The translations under genes and the position numbers were made by a program. DNA of 64,000 nucleotides from Hetaerina americana (lineage: Eukaryota > Arthropoda > Insecta > Odonata > Calopterygidae). Location of the stretch: contig JAKTNV010000009.1 of assembly GCA_022747635.1 (NCBI GenBank), positions 5,338,204 to 5,402,203 on the forward strand. Direction: 5' to 3'. The number at the start of each line of letters is the position of its first letter. The stretch's first letter is position 1. Of this stretch, positions 1 through 11,537 are shown piece after piece. The notes below the pieces were generated by a model. It was not told the origin of the DNA, searched no databases, and saw nothing but the letters and a program-made list of their open reading frames with translations.

Positions 1-1019
1 AAATTAATTGACCTCCCGATCCAAATGGAGAAGACTTTGAATAATAGTAAGATGGCCTTTACATTACACGGATCGGGAATTCAAAGAGTGAACATCCGAT
101 GATGAGTATGCATTCGCATGTCTTCCCTGTGGCTCGATGTGATAACACGCGCGCGTGCCATGCGGACAGCCGCCTGTCTGCCGATCTCACAGAGAGCCCG
201 ATGTGTCGAGAGGATTAGGAGTAAGCCCGATTTGAGTTCAATTCAGCATTTACCTCTCATGGAGGTCGTCATGCTGAACCTCAACCGCGGTTTTCGACGG
301 CTTTGGTTGGCGATTATTGACTTTTCCATGGAGTCCACAGTTGATTCATGCCGTAACCAAGGATTTTTTTCTCCAGTGTTTACCCGCATCACGACTAGAG
401 CGTGGCAACGAGGGAATCTCTCCAATTTCGACTCTATCTCTCTGGTGGCATATGTTCAACTCACATGCAATCTCGACTCAAAAGAGGTTTTTAACGCCAT
501 TTTAGAATTGCTGTGATTCTGGGCGCCGGTCATTCACACAACGGTAATAAAGCACGTCAACTGTGGAGCACCAATGTAAATAAGTCCCATCCAATACCAC
601 TCCGCTCAAGTGTAATTATCTCTCCATTGTGTTACAAGTATTGCTCGCATGTATCGGTACGTGTATGGACGGTATTTTCATGCATTGTACGCGTATATGT
701 TGTATATTTTGTGCTATATTAATTAACTACACAAATAATGTATTGTGTTGCTTTATGTTGGTCCTGAGATATTATACGTATCAATTTCATTGCTATTTAT
801 GCACAATTTGTGTGATTTATTTCTAAGTTTAAAATTGTAAATGTGTGACGAGCGGGTTAGGCGGTAGAAGAGGCTCCATAGTCTCAATCGGCTGAGGCGC
901 TCTGAGTCCTGTAAGCCAATTAGCCCTCAACGTCACTCTTTAAAGTCGTGCAGGAATGAAGGACTGGCTTGAACTGATTACATTCGTCATAATATTATGA
1001 ACGGTAGATATTGTGGAAA
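1..1019. other. no recognised feature
   Basis: Mixed-composition DNA. The longest open frame (118-516, 132 codons, plus strand) has no motif I recognise and no splice or signal context, so I do not call it a gene. Confidence 0.5.
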
Positions 1020-1600
1020 ATCAAAACTATCTCATCAAGGCATTATTGCAATACAAAGAGTCGCCGAACGTTTTATCTTTACTTCAAGGTTTGTGTAAAA
1101 AGCATCGGTAACAATTTATTCGTGACGTGCAGTGCGTGAAGTGGTGAATTCAGACCGCCGTCGGTTGTTAAGTGTGCGCATGATCGCATATTGGAATTGA
1201 TTTGCTGACAGTACACATGCCATTATATCACTGGAAATTATGGCGATGCGAAAGATCTTTGCTTAACTCGTCCCCATTAAGGTCTTTGGACGTACGACCA
1301 AGGGATCACAGTCTGTTTGATAATATCCTTTACCTCGGCATCGCGACAATTCCCCAACCCCTCACGGTCCCGACTTGACACTCGCAGGCCATTATTTCCT
1401 ACTCCCAAAACTGAAATCCACCATACACCGCAGGACACCACTCCAGGGGTCCCTAAGTGCCGTGGAAGAAGCGTGCACGTGTACCCTTAAGGAATTTCTA
1501 CCTACCAGGGAGCCTTCGAGCCGTGAATAAGCCCTGAGGGCAAAACAAAAAAATCTTCGTGTACAAAAATATGTCTTCTACTTCCCCAATAAATTACCAA
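1020..1600 (+). mobile_element. degenerate mariner transposon remnant
   Basis: Conceptual translation with frame changes gives NSDRRRLLSVRMIA near 1145-1180, then AMRKIFA-LVP near 1245-1270. These are mariner helix-turn-helix linker landmarks. At 1355-1410 a proline-rich HGPDL...LLPKLK stretch resembles the SPDLAPCDFFLFPKLK region around the third catalytic aspartate, but the aspartate itself is not preserved. The catalytic core between them is missing. No terminal inverted repeats were found. This is an old, dead copy; the family call rests on short motifs. Confidence 0.55.
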
Positions 1601-2611
1601 TTGCTCTAATTACGGGTGATATCGCAATCTGCCACACGTTATCATGGTAGACTGCGAATAGATAAAAGTCCAGTACAAATCCAATGTACTTGTAATCCAC
1701 AGCTATGAACACTGTTAAATTTCTTCGGTGCATATAAAATACGAAGTCTGACAGAGCAGGATAATCGCAATTTGCTCTCCCTTCACCTCACTAATGAGCA
1801 TATCTGAGCGTCCACCGATGACATATTTATCGATGGAACCAACCGAAAGATTACGTTTTCCGCATCCGTTCACCGCAACGCTTTCCGAACGAATGATTTT
1901 AAATTTGAACCATGATGAAAGTATTGATTCGGATTCCATAAGATATACATACATTAGCAATGATTGATTTAAGTTCATCATCCCTCTCTTCGTAATATTA
2001 GGCGGAAGGCTTGGATAGGTTAGGGCTGAAATTAATCAGAACTATTAAGTCTTAAGAAGTGTGAAATTCACACATTTACATAGAAACGGAGGTCTTTTTA
2101 CTCTTACTTATACGCCATTGTGTTTCCTATGAAATTCTAGCGACTAGAATGTTGCAACGCGTGGTTACTTTTAGAATTAGTTGTCTTTCGGCATTACCAG
2201 GAATTTTAATCCTGGCCTTTCCGGGCAATAGCGCTCCACTCACTGTCACCACGGTTTAATTGAAAATCGATGAAGATTTTATTTAAAAAAAATTCAATTT
2301 CACATAATCCTTTGCCAATGAGGCACAGAAACAACTAGAAAACATTCGCCGTCATTTTCATTCCTAAATATTGGATTCACTTTAAAATAGATGGATCAGT
2401 TGAAAGTCAAACTTAATGGCAGATCAATTCCACGAACAAATTAATCATTTTGGGAAGAGAGGCAACACTACTTCCATCTTGCCTGATTGGCAAATTACAT
2501 CAAGTACGAAACACAACACGCTTTCACTGTTCACCTTTGCCAAAAGTCGGGGTCAGCAACTACTAAACACGATATCCCAGGGGCGGACCAATGGAGCTTT
2601 CAAAATTAGCA
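1601..2611. other. no recognised feature
   Basis: AT-rich intergenic DNA. An 88-codon open frame on the minus strand (1715-1981) has no recognisable motif. Confidence 0.5.
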
Positions 2612-3080
2612 AAATCATCTACATCTACATAATACCCCGCAAGCCGCCGCAAGAACGCGTAGCGGGGGGTGCGAGGTCAAAACCCGTAAAACAGAATAAA
2701 ACGACTAATTGTGTTACCTCTACACAAATATTAGTTGAATCATTGACTCGATACATTTTAATCATTCGAGAGAAAGCACTTACACGCAATACAATATTCA
2801 ACAACCGGATACGTGCATTCCAATCATGATGGAGAAGTGTTAAAAAGATGGCTCTATTAAAATTTATAAAAAATAACATGTAGGATATCGAAAAAATATA
2901 TACGCTACTAATGCTAATCATCTCCTACTTAATTGCTGTTGCATGATCTTAAATAGATCGAGGAAAAAACAACATTGTTAATGTATTGGTTCTACAATAA
3001 ATCTCCCTGATTTTAAGTTGGTGATTTGATCTACCATAGTCAGTAAGTCGGGGTCTGTAATATGTCTAGTTAACATCCTC
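2612..3080 (-). mobile_element. 5'-truncated LINE-B (CR1-like) 3' end
   Basis: Minus-strand retrotransposon fragment whose 3' end is on the left. From right to left it holds decayed reverse-transcriptase C-terminal coding (2900-3080; landmarks DILQTPTY and IKSPT, matching DILQAPNY in the copy at 6501), a roughly 220-bp 3' UTR, and the conserved stem-loop at 2635-2667. Here the outer stem CCCCGC/GCGGGG is perfect. The tail left of it is made of ACATCT/ACAT units. The 5' side is cut off near the mariner at 3171. Confidence 0.75.
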
Positions 3081-3170
3081 AGGTGATTAACCTGCCCCAA
3101 ATTTGCGCAGTAAAATTAACCTCTATCCAAACCTACGCTCAACTTGTGACGCATTATGCAGATGCACATA

Positions 3171-4086
3171 CAGGGTTCGTCCGGAAAATAAGTGTACTGA
3201 TTTTTTCCCGCCGCTCCAGGCGCGCCCAGCACCGCTCTGACGGGCTGCGATTGGAGGGGGGTATGTTGGCAAGCGACGCTGAAAAAGGCAGTCGGCTCTG
3301 AGCTGTGGTGTAGTGAGGAGCTCTGTTAACGCGAACCTCCACGCTCGACCCACGTCACGGAACGCGATGCCGAAGTTTTTGGAGCAGCGTTATTCCATCA
3401 AATTGCGGTAAAGCTTGGGAATTCGTCTACCGAAACTGTCGGTATGATTAACCAGGCTTACGGGGAGTCAGCCATGTCCAGAAACATGATCTTTCGGTGG
3501 CACAAGATGTTCGTGGAGGGCAGAGAAGAGGTCGACGACGAACCACCGCCTGGACGCCCATCAACGACACTCACCGACGAAAATGTGCGAAAGGTTCGCG
3601 ATGTACTGAACTCTGATCGTCGTCTTAGTGTTCGGATGATAGCAGAGCAGTGTAATGTGCCAAAAACAATAGTGCACGAGATTATTAGGGAGCAATTACA
3701 GATGCGAAAAATTTGTGCTAAGTTGGTGCCGAAAGCGCTCGGTGATGATCAAAGACTCAATCGTTTGGAAATCGCGACACAACTTGCGGATCACTGCAAA
3801 AATGATCCACATTTTTTAGAGAACGTTGTTTCGGGTGACGAGACGTGAAGGAACGCAAAGGAACGCGATACGGGACTTTGGACGCCGTCAAAGAGGCCGT
3901 GACGACGAGTCTTCGAGAGGTTCCCGATGATGCCTTCGCGGGAGCGTTCCAGGAATGGGAACGCCGCTGGAACAAGTGTATCGACTCACAAGGGTCCTAT
4001 TTTGAGGAATATTAGCTTAAGATATGTAAAAGTGTAATAAATTTTTTTTCCTAAGCTCAGTACACTTATTTTCGGGACGAACACTG
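3171..4086 (+). mobile_element. internally deleted mariner element
   Basis: A 916-bp element with TIRs of about 30 bp: the left reads cagggttcgtccggaaaata and the right is the inverse of cagtgttcgtcccgaaaata. It is flanked by TA dinucleotides (3169-3170 and 4087-4088), the standard mariner target duplication. Full-length mariners are about 1.3 kb, so roughly 400 bp is missing. It is non-autonomous but keeps both ends, so it could in principle be mobilised by a related transposase. Confidence 0.9.
3367..4015 (+). pseudogene. mariner transposase remnant, catalytic core deleted
   Basis: Starts at the ATG of MPKFLEQRYSIK. An early indel gives a stop near 3409, and the downstream frame then runs through the helix-turn-helix region (GMINQAYGESAMSRNMIFRW), the GRPSTT linker and KLVPKAL to the first catalytic motif GDET. 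There it jumps to the transposase C-terminus (KGTRYGTLDAVKEAV through WNKCIDSQGSYFEEY). The deletion junction is at about 3848. The second and third catalytic aspartates are gone, so the product cannot transpose DNA. Assigned to mariner from motif order and the flanking TIRs. Confidence 0.88.
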
Positions 4087-4539
4087 TATATTGATATGGC
4101 AATCCAATTTTATCCATATGAATAGGGTTAATTAGTTTAAATAAGTCAATAGGTCAATGGTCCCCAATAATATTATGTATTTGAAAATGGAATTCGTTTT
4201 TAACACATTAATATTGACCTAATTAATCGTTGTTATTAAATTTTTTATGGATGATCACTACAAATAGAGCCATACACTTCGTATGAATCATAAAAATTGA
4301 CAAAAAGTACAAGCGAAAAAATTATAAAATCAAAAATACCTTTCTAAATTATTCTACGAGCTTAGGGGCGATCGAGTTTACCGCGGGCAAAGTGGCGTGT
4401 TGCGCTAGCGTATCGATTTCTGTTATCAAGGCAGGTAAAGCTATCACATATGGAACTAGCTGCGAATTACAGAGATTTTACTAACTAACTTGAGATTTGG
4501 CTAGAACTAACAAATTTGGGCATTCACTCAACATATATC
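4087..4539. other. no recognised feature
   Basis: AT-rich DNA between two mariner relics; nothing recognised. Confidence 0.5.
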
Positions 4540-5240
4540 CAATACAAGGCCTGGTCAATAAAGACTTTAATCATAAATGTTTTTCGACGAAAATGATTTT
4601 TCAAAAAGTCAATTAATTCTATGTTACATGGTTAGTTTAATTTTAGGGTACACAGGAGTCGTAAAAAACATCGAAGAAACCCAGGGGAAATGTACTCTTA
4701 TTCTGGGTGCAAACAAAAGTTATTTTCAGTGAACAGCGCTTGTTGAAATGCTTCCTAAAATTGGATGAAAGGGCTTCCCGTGTATTAATCAACACTATTT
4801 TTGGAAGAGTGAATCGTCTTGGGAAGCATAGAGAGACGTGGTAACAATATGTTGAATCTATGCCTACGACTAGAATTTCGGCGAGGATACTGAACTTAAT
4901 GGAAAACCTACTGAGGTACTTCTGCAGAAATCGTTAATGAAATCTAATATACCTTAGGTCATAGCAGATTCTAAGTAATCCGCTCAATTTTTGGCGTCTT
5001 CTTGTTGTAGAAAATGAATCATGGATATGCCAATACACGTCGGAAATCAAGTACCATCCTAGGAATGGGTTGCCAGCGGGTAGTCTGAACAAAAGAAGGT
5101 GAAAACCGTTTCTTCAAATGGGAAGGTTGTGGCGAATATATTTTTTTGGGGCTTGATAAGTAATGATATTTACTGACTCTGTGTATACTGACCAAACTAT
5201 AACAGATACATCGTTATCAATCCACTAAAAAACTAGCTCT
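4540..5240 (+). mobile_element. very degenerate mariner-like remnant
   Basis: The best landmark is ENESWICQYTSEIKYHPRNG at about 5009-5070. It aligns by eye with the mariner GDETWV.HY.PETK..S..W block, followed in shifting frames by an SSNGKVVANIFFWG-like strand (usually GKVMATVFWD). Many stops and indels. The left boundary is a guess and no TIR was found. Confidence 0.45.
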
Positions 5241-6400
5241 AAAAAATGGCCCTAATTTGCCCGCAAAAAAAGCCCTTTTTCATCGCAAACAATGAGCTGG
5301 TTCAATCCTACGCATTTTATCGGCGAAATTTGACGACGCAATTATTTCAACCGATTTTCCCCATTCTTCAAAATTTCCTCCCTCGAGCCAGTAATCGTTT
5401 TCCATTACGAAGCAATGCCTGGCGAAAAGGAGGTTCCATACAAAGAGATGACTACTATTTTTTTATAAGTTTATACAATAGCAATATATTTGCAAATACA
5501 TAAAACATTGAAAGAAAGAAGACCTGAACCCAAAAGTATTTTATGCTGAAAATTTATAAATATTGTACTACCAGTAATATTAATTAATGTTTCCATTTGT
5601 TTGACTTGAGGAGATTCATAAAATATTTTTCTTTGCAGATTATCTCTCTAATTTTCCGTGTACAAATCTTTTATGCAGCATATTTTCCTTCGGAATTAAA
5701 CTGCAAATTTGTTTGAAAATACCGTTGCGTGTGATTTTAAAAAAATTGCGTAACACTCTGCCATCGCTTTTTTAAATCGCTTGGTGATCATATAATTCAT
5801 GATCATATCAGACCAGGACATTCAAGAATTTTTCAAAAATGAGCCGCTCATATCGCTCTAGCCATAATGCAATCAGTATTTTTAATCTTACTCTTGGGAG
5901 TTCGTTAGTGGCCTTGCCTGCACTATGGCAATACGTACAAGGCCACATATCGTTAAAGTTGCTACTGACTATCTCGCAAAGTTCAGACTGAAGTGTAATA
6001 GTCCTAGACAATGAGACTGAGTTCCTCAATGTGAAGAAGCACTTCTGTTGAAAGCCTTTCTGATGATAATCTGAAGAAGGCGTCGGTGAACTTACCTGTT
6101 TCCGATCGCAACGGCGGCCGTAGACGCAATGCTGGAATCAAATTAATGAAACCTCTACAGCACAGAAATTAAACATTATTTTGATAATCAATCGAAACAA
6201 CTTTTCTGCATCATTAATCGTGTGAAGAAAACTATTCAGGCCACCATTTTTAGAACACCCTCGTAAAATGAACATGGTATAATTTTATTTTTCTTTTATT
6301 TTCATTGAAAAAATTTAAATTTACGGGTAGTTTTAATCCTGATGGCAATTAACTATTAATATTTATTCTCTTCAGAGTGGGTTACGATTTTTGCATGAAT
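5241..6400. other. no recognised feature
   Basis: AT-rich DNA with only short open frames (longest 85 codons at 5246-5503) and no recognisable motifs. It ends at the assembly gap. Confidence 0.5.
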
Positions 6401-6500
6401 NNNNNNNNNNNNNNNNNNNNNNNNNNNNNNNNNNNNNNNNNNNNNNNNNNNNNNNNNNNNNNNNNNNNNNNNNNNNNNNNNNNNNNNNNNNNNNNNNNNN
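6401..6500. other. assembly gap (100 N)
   Basis: A run of 100 undetermined bases, the usual size for a gap of unknown length. The LINE-B fragment to its right probably continues into it. Confidence 0.99.
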
Positions 6501-6965
6501 TGAGGATGTTAAAGACATATTACAGGCCCCCAATTACTTACAGGTAGATCAGATCACCAACGGAAACTCGGGGATATTTATTGTAGAACGGATAGATTCA
6601 AAATATTGCTCTTTCCTCAAATCATTAGAAATCACAACAGACATGACAGCAATCGCGCCGGAGTTAATTAGAATAATTGTCGATATATTGCATGCTTTTT
6701 CTTGCATGTTACTCTTTTTATTTAATAGACGCATCTTTTTAACAGTTCTGCAGCATAATTTGAATGCTCGTATCCTGTTATTGCATATTGTTTGCATGAA
6801 AGTACTTTCTTTCGTGTAATCAAAATTTATCGAGCGCATGACCAAACTGATATTTGTGTAGAGGTGACATTGTTGCGATTTTGTGTGCATGGCTGGTGAC
6901 CTAACACTCCCTGCCGCACGCCCTCGTGGCGGCTTGGAGGATATCGTATAGAAATAGTAGCAGCA
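6501..6965 (+). mobile_element. LINE-B (CR1-like) 3' end
   Basis: Plus-strand LINE tail. It begins inside reverse-transcriptase C-terminal coding (EDVKDILQAPNYL, then IDSKYCSFLKS). A 3' UTR follows that is shared with the copies at 2612, 14484 and 47330, recognisable by a bottom-strand GAACTGTTAAAAAGATG block. The conserved stem-loop is at about 6910-6945. The 5' part runs into the assembly gap. Confidence 0.72.
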
Positions 6966-6984
6966 TTGTACCCTCTAATTCCTT

Positions 6985-7255
6985 TTTCAATATATGATTC
7001 GGAGTCTAGTGCCTAGTGCTGTAGCAAACATGACTACCGGGAAAAAAACAACAAATGATGGTCGGTCAACATGGATTTGGTCACGACGGAGGGCGGGGCA
7101 ATTCCTTGCACTGTGCCACCCACGGTGTTTTCCCAGGGGGATCTGGTACTCGATAAAACCACACCCCTTTGGGTAAATCGGGGGGTGTCCGGACTCGAAC
7201 GCGACCCCTGCGTTTAGGGCACCAACACTTATCCTCCACGCAACTACGTCAAACA
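6985..7255 (-). mobile_element. tRNA-derived SINE
   Basis: Reading the minus strand from 7255, a tRNA-like head carries a B-box-like GCGTTCGAGTCC (complement at about 7190-7201). The body contains GTACCAGATC and AAGGAATTG blocks also present in the SINEs at 25052, 58048 and 60049. A pol III-derived SINE is inferred. The A-box is weak, and the 3' boundary near 6990 is approximate. Confidence 0.6.
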
Positions 7256-7302
7256 CGCTCGCGTACAAAGCCTCATGAATATTTGCAAATGGGATGAAAA
7301 TA

Positions 7303-8097
7303 CGAGGGCAGGCTGACAAATAATGTCCACATGCTTGTAGACCACAAACAAAATGACCTTCAGAAGCACTCCTGGTGGCACATGGAAGTAACATTCCCCC
7401 TCGACACGCATGCGCAGGTCGGAGGTCATTACATTCATCCAGTGTATTTTGAGAAGTGGAAGTATGGAGACGTGTTCTAGTGCTATGTCAACGCTAGTTA
7501 AACAGCGTGCTTTCATCGAATTTTTAACTGCCGGAAAAGTGACTCCTACTGAGAACTATCGTCGTTCAAAGGCTGTTAATGGCGACGATGCTTTAGGTAG
7601 GTCTACTGTAAATCGGTGGGTAGTAAAACTTTGGGGTTGCGAGCCTGAAAGAGCCATAATGGTTAATGAAACACGCAGCAGACGTCCGGTCACTGCCACA
7701 GACGATAAACACATCAAACTTGTCGAAGAATTGATTCAAAATAACCGGCGAATCACACTCAAAAGCGTAATGCAAACCATATTGGAATATCCAAGGAACG
7801 TGTCGTTGTTCATTCATTCGGCTTCACTTTTGAACAAATGGGACACCGTAAAATCTGTGCACGCCGTCTCACAGACGAGAACAAACAAAATCCTCCTTAT
7901 TCCCCCGATCTTGCGACTTGGGATTTTTATTTATTTTTCTCAAAGCAAGAGACAACTAAAGGGTAATCATTACACCTCGGACGATGATAGGGTGAAGGCA
8001 AACACTCAATAACAGCACGATTATTCGGTAATGCTTCTCAATGTCATTTTGTTTGGGGTCCACAAGCCTGTGTGCATTAGATTTCAGCCTACCCTCG
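7303..8097 (+). mobile_element. internally deleted mariner with long TIRs
   Basis: A 795-bp element flanked by TA (7301-7302, 8098-8099). TIRs extend about 60-70 bp with mismatches (cgagggcaggctgacaaata at the left, the inverse of cgagggtaggctgaaatcta at the right). The open frame 7410-8012 encodes a mariner DNA-binding half (VKQRAFIEFL, GRSTVNRWVVKLW, SRRPVTATDDKHIKLV). It then crosses a deletion from TDENKQN straight to the region of the third aspartate (originally PYSPDLA..DFYLF, now frameshifted). The first two catalytic aspartates are missing. The fragment at 35878 shares the same junction. Confidence 0.87.
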
Positions 8098-8124
8098 TAT
8101 TTAATTTTATCGATATATTTATAT

Positions 8125-8125
<1 letters not shown>

Positions 8126-8172
<47 letters not shown>
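8126..8172. repeat. (TA)n microsatellite
   Basis: About 47 bp of alternating TA beside the right end of the preceding mariner. Confidence 0.97.
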
Positions 8173-8174
<2 letters not shown>

Positions 8175-8445
8175 TATTTAATTATCAGCGATAGATTTAG
8201 ACACTGATTATAAGTCTTTCGTGCAAATGGCACGAGTCAAACCTTCCGAGCAGCAATTGAAATCGGACACAACAGCCCGCTGTCATCCGCCCTTCCTCGA
8301 GCACGTCCCCCGCGAATGCATAATGCCATAAGGCCGCCCTGACACGGCCTCGCAATGCTCAAGACGTGGGTGCAGATGAAGGATCGCGGTAATATCCAGG
8401 GCCGAAATGACAACCAAGCGTTTCGCCCGAACCGCATCCTTCTTC

Positions 8446-8637
8446 ACTCCACACCCCCTCACTCCACACCTCCTCACTCCACACCCCCTCACTCCACACC
8501 CCCTCACTCCACACCCCCTCACTCCACACCCCCTCACTCCACACCCCCTCACTCCACACCCCCTCACTCCACACCCCCTCACTCCACACCCCCTCACTCC
8601 ACACCCCCTCACTCCACACCCCCTCACTCCACACACC
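8446..8637. repeat. 15-bp minisatellite, about 13 units
   Basis: Tandem array of actccacaccccctc with almost no divergence between units; one unit has a single substitution. Because the unit is a multiple of three, several reading frames stay open (pentapeptide periods such as WSEGV on the minus strand). I read these open frames as artefacts of the repeat, not genes. Confidence 0.97.
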
Positions 8638-8639
8638 CG

Positions 8640-9070
8640 CGTGGGCTCACGTTCGAGGCGTCGGGCAAATGATTGCTCGCGTGCGTGCGTGGACGCGGGG
8701 GCATAGGTGCGTGCGGCGTAAGGGGGTGTTGTGGGGGTGGGGGCGAGAGGGTGGGAGGAGGGATTCCCACCACTCGCTTGGAGTGAGGGTTGGTTGCGTG
8801 GGGTGGGGGTTGTGTGTGGAGAATGAGGGTGGGGGAGGGTTGGAAAGGATGGGTCGCAATGCCGTGAGATAGAGCACGAAGTGGATCGTGCAATATTCAT
8901 GGGCGCCAGACTAAGACGGATATGGCTGGAGGGTGGCCAAAGGGGGCGGAGGGGGGCAGCAGGGGGGTGGGGCGCGACAGAGAGGGAGAGGGGTGGAGGG
9001 CGAGAAAGGAGAGAGCAGGAGAGAGAGGGAGAGGATGAAGAAGTCTGAGGGAGGATGCCACGCCACCGAC
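8640..9070. repeat. G-rich, purine-rich low-complexity tract
   Basis: The top strand is dominated by GGG and GAG runs (for example ggagggggcagcagg near 8950, then gagagggagag repeats). Open frames here come from base composition. Runs of G3-G5 could form G-quadruplexes, but I see no gene. Confidence 0.7.
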
Positions 9071-9589
9071 GACATTTCCGCAAAAGACGACTATGATACA
9101 ACAGTTATGCGTCGACATGGGCGAAATTGAGAACTTTAAGGGCCGATGTTATGCCTCAACCGTTTGCGCATCGTACGTCAAGGGATTGGCTATTCCAAAC
9201 AAGGCTTCACGTCCGCATAACTCGCGAAATGCCGGGACCAACTCTCTCGTAAACACGTGCTTTTTTCGTAACCGGGGCAATCCCCAATCGTGATATTTAT
9301 ATATTTATTTAAGAATTACGCTGCAATGAGGCGGCTTTCCTGGTTGCAACGGTCATGTTTGGTGAATGATCACTCTTACAACGAAAAATACATACATAGG
9401 CGCACTAGAAAACAGATAGGAGACAAAATATTCTTACATACAATGACACTTCCACATCACATACAAACAAACTTCCACATCGCATACAAAATGCCGTCCA
9501 CATCACATACAAACAATATTTTAATAACTACAATGAAGTTTATCACCCAGTGGCTGCTTTACATTTCAACTTAAAACTTGTAAAATTGG
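9071..9589. other. no recognised gene; small imperfect repeat
   Basis: Holds a short imperfect tandem of cacatcacatacaaacaa units at 9445-9515 and otherwise nothing recognised. Confidence 0.5.
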
Positions 9590-10320
9590 ATGGAAAGGAC
9601 TCAAACAAACCTCCAGGCAGCTGGTTCCAATCAATTATGGTTCTATTTAAAAAAAGAGAGTCTTTTCTTATTTATTTTTTGCGTTCTTTTATTTTGAAAG
9701 TGTAATCGTTTTTTCCCCTCAAGTTAGGCTCTTCTATCCCTTGCCATAAATCTTCCCACGCTTCGTCCTTTTTAACAATTCTATACATCGCGCCTAACCT
9801 ACTCCTTTTCCTTCTATTTTCCAAACTCTCCCATTTCAGTGTACCCAACATTTTTGTGACACTATCTACTTTTTTATACTTTCCAAATACATATCTTGCT
9901 GCCTTTCTTTGAACGTTTTCTTTCTTTTTAATATGTCCCAACCTATATGGATCCCATACTATGGACAAGCATTCTATGATAGGGCTAACCAGTGCCTTAT
10001 ATGCTTTTTCTTTTGTGGCTACGCCACTTCCTTTTAAATTTCTCATTACCCAATGCAATACTTCAAATGCCTTCCGTGTCAAATTATCTACTTGGACTCC
10101 CCACCCAAGATCCCTAGTTAAGTAAATGCCTGAATATTATTAATGACTGCTACACGGGATTCTTTCTCCAAAGAGGGTGTAAATTTCCTTTTCTGCATTC
10201 TTCTTTTTTTGAAAAATGTACATGCTTACTCTTTCTTACATTAATGTCCATATACGAATGTTCCATCACCTCCGCAAACCAAATTAGCACTTCGACTTGT
10301 TCTAACAACCTTTTTAATTG
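9590..10320 (-). mobile_element. CR1/Jockey-like LINE fragment, RT C-terminus
   Basis: The minus-strand frame 10082-9672 reads YKALVSPIIECLSIVWDPY, then VQRKAARYVFGKY, LKWESLENRRKRSRL and AMYRIVKKDEAW. This is the thumb and C-terminal extension of non-LTR reverse transcriptases (family pattern LV.P.LEYA..VWDP...VQR.AARFV). Frameshifted traces such as KSKSMYIF extend upstream to about 10320. The palm, with its catalytic FADD, is absent. It lacks the conserved stem-loop tail of the LINE-B/C/D lineages, so it belongs to another family. Confidence 0.8.
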
Positions 10321-10648
10321 AATCTACTTAAATTTATTAAATAACGCTAATCTAAAATCTAATTTAAAATAAAATCTATTCCGTTATTGCGGTTATTAAT
10401 ATTTATGATTTATTGTCATATTTAATTGATTAATTTCATCGTTTTCAACAATTTAGACAAAGGCGCTCCGTAGTGGTGTTTACACTTCGCAAATCAAATT
10501 AGTTTATCACTTTAATCAGAACATTATTCCTTCCTCACCAGAGACAAAGATATTGCTCAGCAAAAGAATACCATAAGGAATGTTGCTTTCCCCTCATACA
10601 TACATAATATTTGTAAATTCCTTAACCTAAATTGATGTCCTTCAATGA
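10321..10648. other. no recognised feature
   Basis: AT-rich DNA between two LINE fragments. Confidence 0.5.
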
Positions 10649-11120
10649 ATGTATATCTTCATATTTCCCAGCAAGCCGCCGCAGAGGCGTGTGGCGGGGG
10701 GTGTTAAGGCACCACCCGTAAAAGGGAATAAAACCACATGCAAAACCCACAAATTTATACCTATCTACTCCCACAGTGGCGTCTATGTTCATGAAACAAC
10801 ATTTTTAACTTACGCGAATGCAAATACATATACTATCGATTAATATACACATACACTTACGAACATACCGTATTTTTTAATCGTTTCTTTCAGCGCAGCG
10901 CAATCGCAGCGTTTAATCTTCTTTTTGACTGGCAAATGGAATGTCTTCAATATGCCTACATTGACTTTGGTTTCTTACTATTACGATTCCTAATTTTCCG
11001 AAAAAAGAACGAGTATTTGTATCTATCTGTACTGGAGTCTATCTGAATTAACTTATCTACGTGGTTCGATCTACCTAAGCAGTGTGTGGCCTAATTAAAT
11101 CTTTGGTGTCATTGTTATCC
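10649..11120 (-). mobile_element. LINE-D 3' end (coding tail, UTR, stem-loop)
   Basis: Minus-strand LINE end. The stem-loop lies at about 10672-10707. The LINE-D 3' UTR (10708-10870) carries the catgaaacaac and acgcgaatgcaaata landmarks. RT C-terminal coding then follows to 11120, matching the 35110 copy (a YKYSFFSENxEL-type decayed tail). It shows UTR and coding contiguous, so the many solo UTR copies are 5'-truncated LINE-D insertions and not an independent SINE. Confidence 0.78.
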
Positions 11121-11397
11121 TCGTTCGTTTATAAGTTTAGCTTATGAGTTTTTCTTTATTCTTCGTCTACACCTTATCACTTTCTCCTGATAGCATAAGG
11201 AAATGTCCCTCTATGTTGATGCTCCGAAAGAACTGGATTAGCACCTTAAAATGTAGTTGAAAGTTATGCAGTAAGGTGCAAATTGGCATTTAGGGGTAAG
11301 TTGGGGAAATCCCGCCACCCCGGGGACATGTAACCCATTGTCTCCGCCGCCAAGGACACAGGTAGGGATTCCAGTTTTAGACACATAGATTTACATT

Positions 11398-11537
11398 CCA
11401 CATACAGAGAGCTAAAAATAAATACTCATCCTTTCCCCGGACAATCAGGAATCATAACGGTAAGAAACCAAAGTCATTTTGGAAATATTAAAAACATTCG
11501 ATTTTTATATCAGCACAACATTAACCCTTGCGTTGAC
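11398..11537 (+). mobile_element. LINE-D C-terminal coding fragment
   Basis: About 140 bp (IRNHNGKKPKSFWKY in one frame) matching 35455-35590 in the LINE-D copy there. It stops abruptly where the RTE fragment begins. Confidence 0.6.

Noticed and set aside
8446..8637. CRISPR-like array
   Set aside because: Direct 15-bp tandem units with no spacers; eukaryotic minisatellite.
8283..9130. Long open frames on both strands over the minisatellite and G-rich tract (up to 272 codons)
   Set aside because: They are created by a 15-bp repeat unit and biased composition; period-5 or Pro/Ser-rich peptides without motifs.
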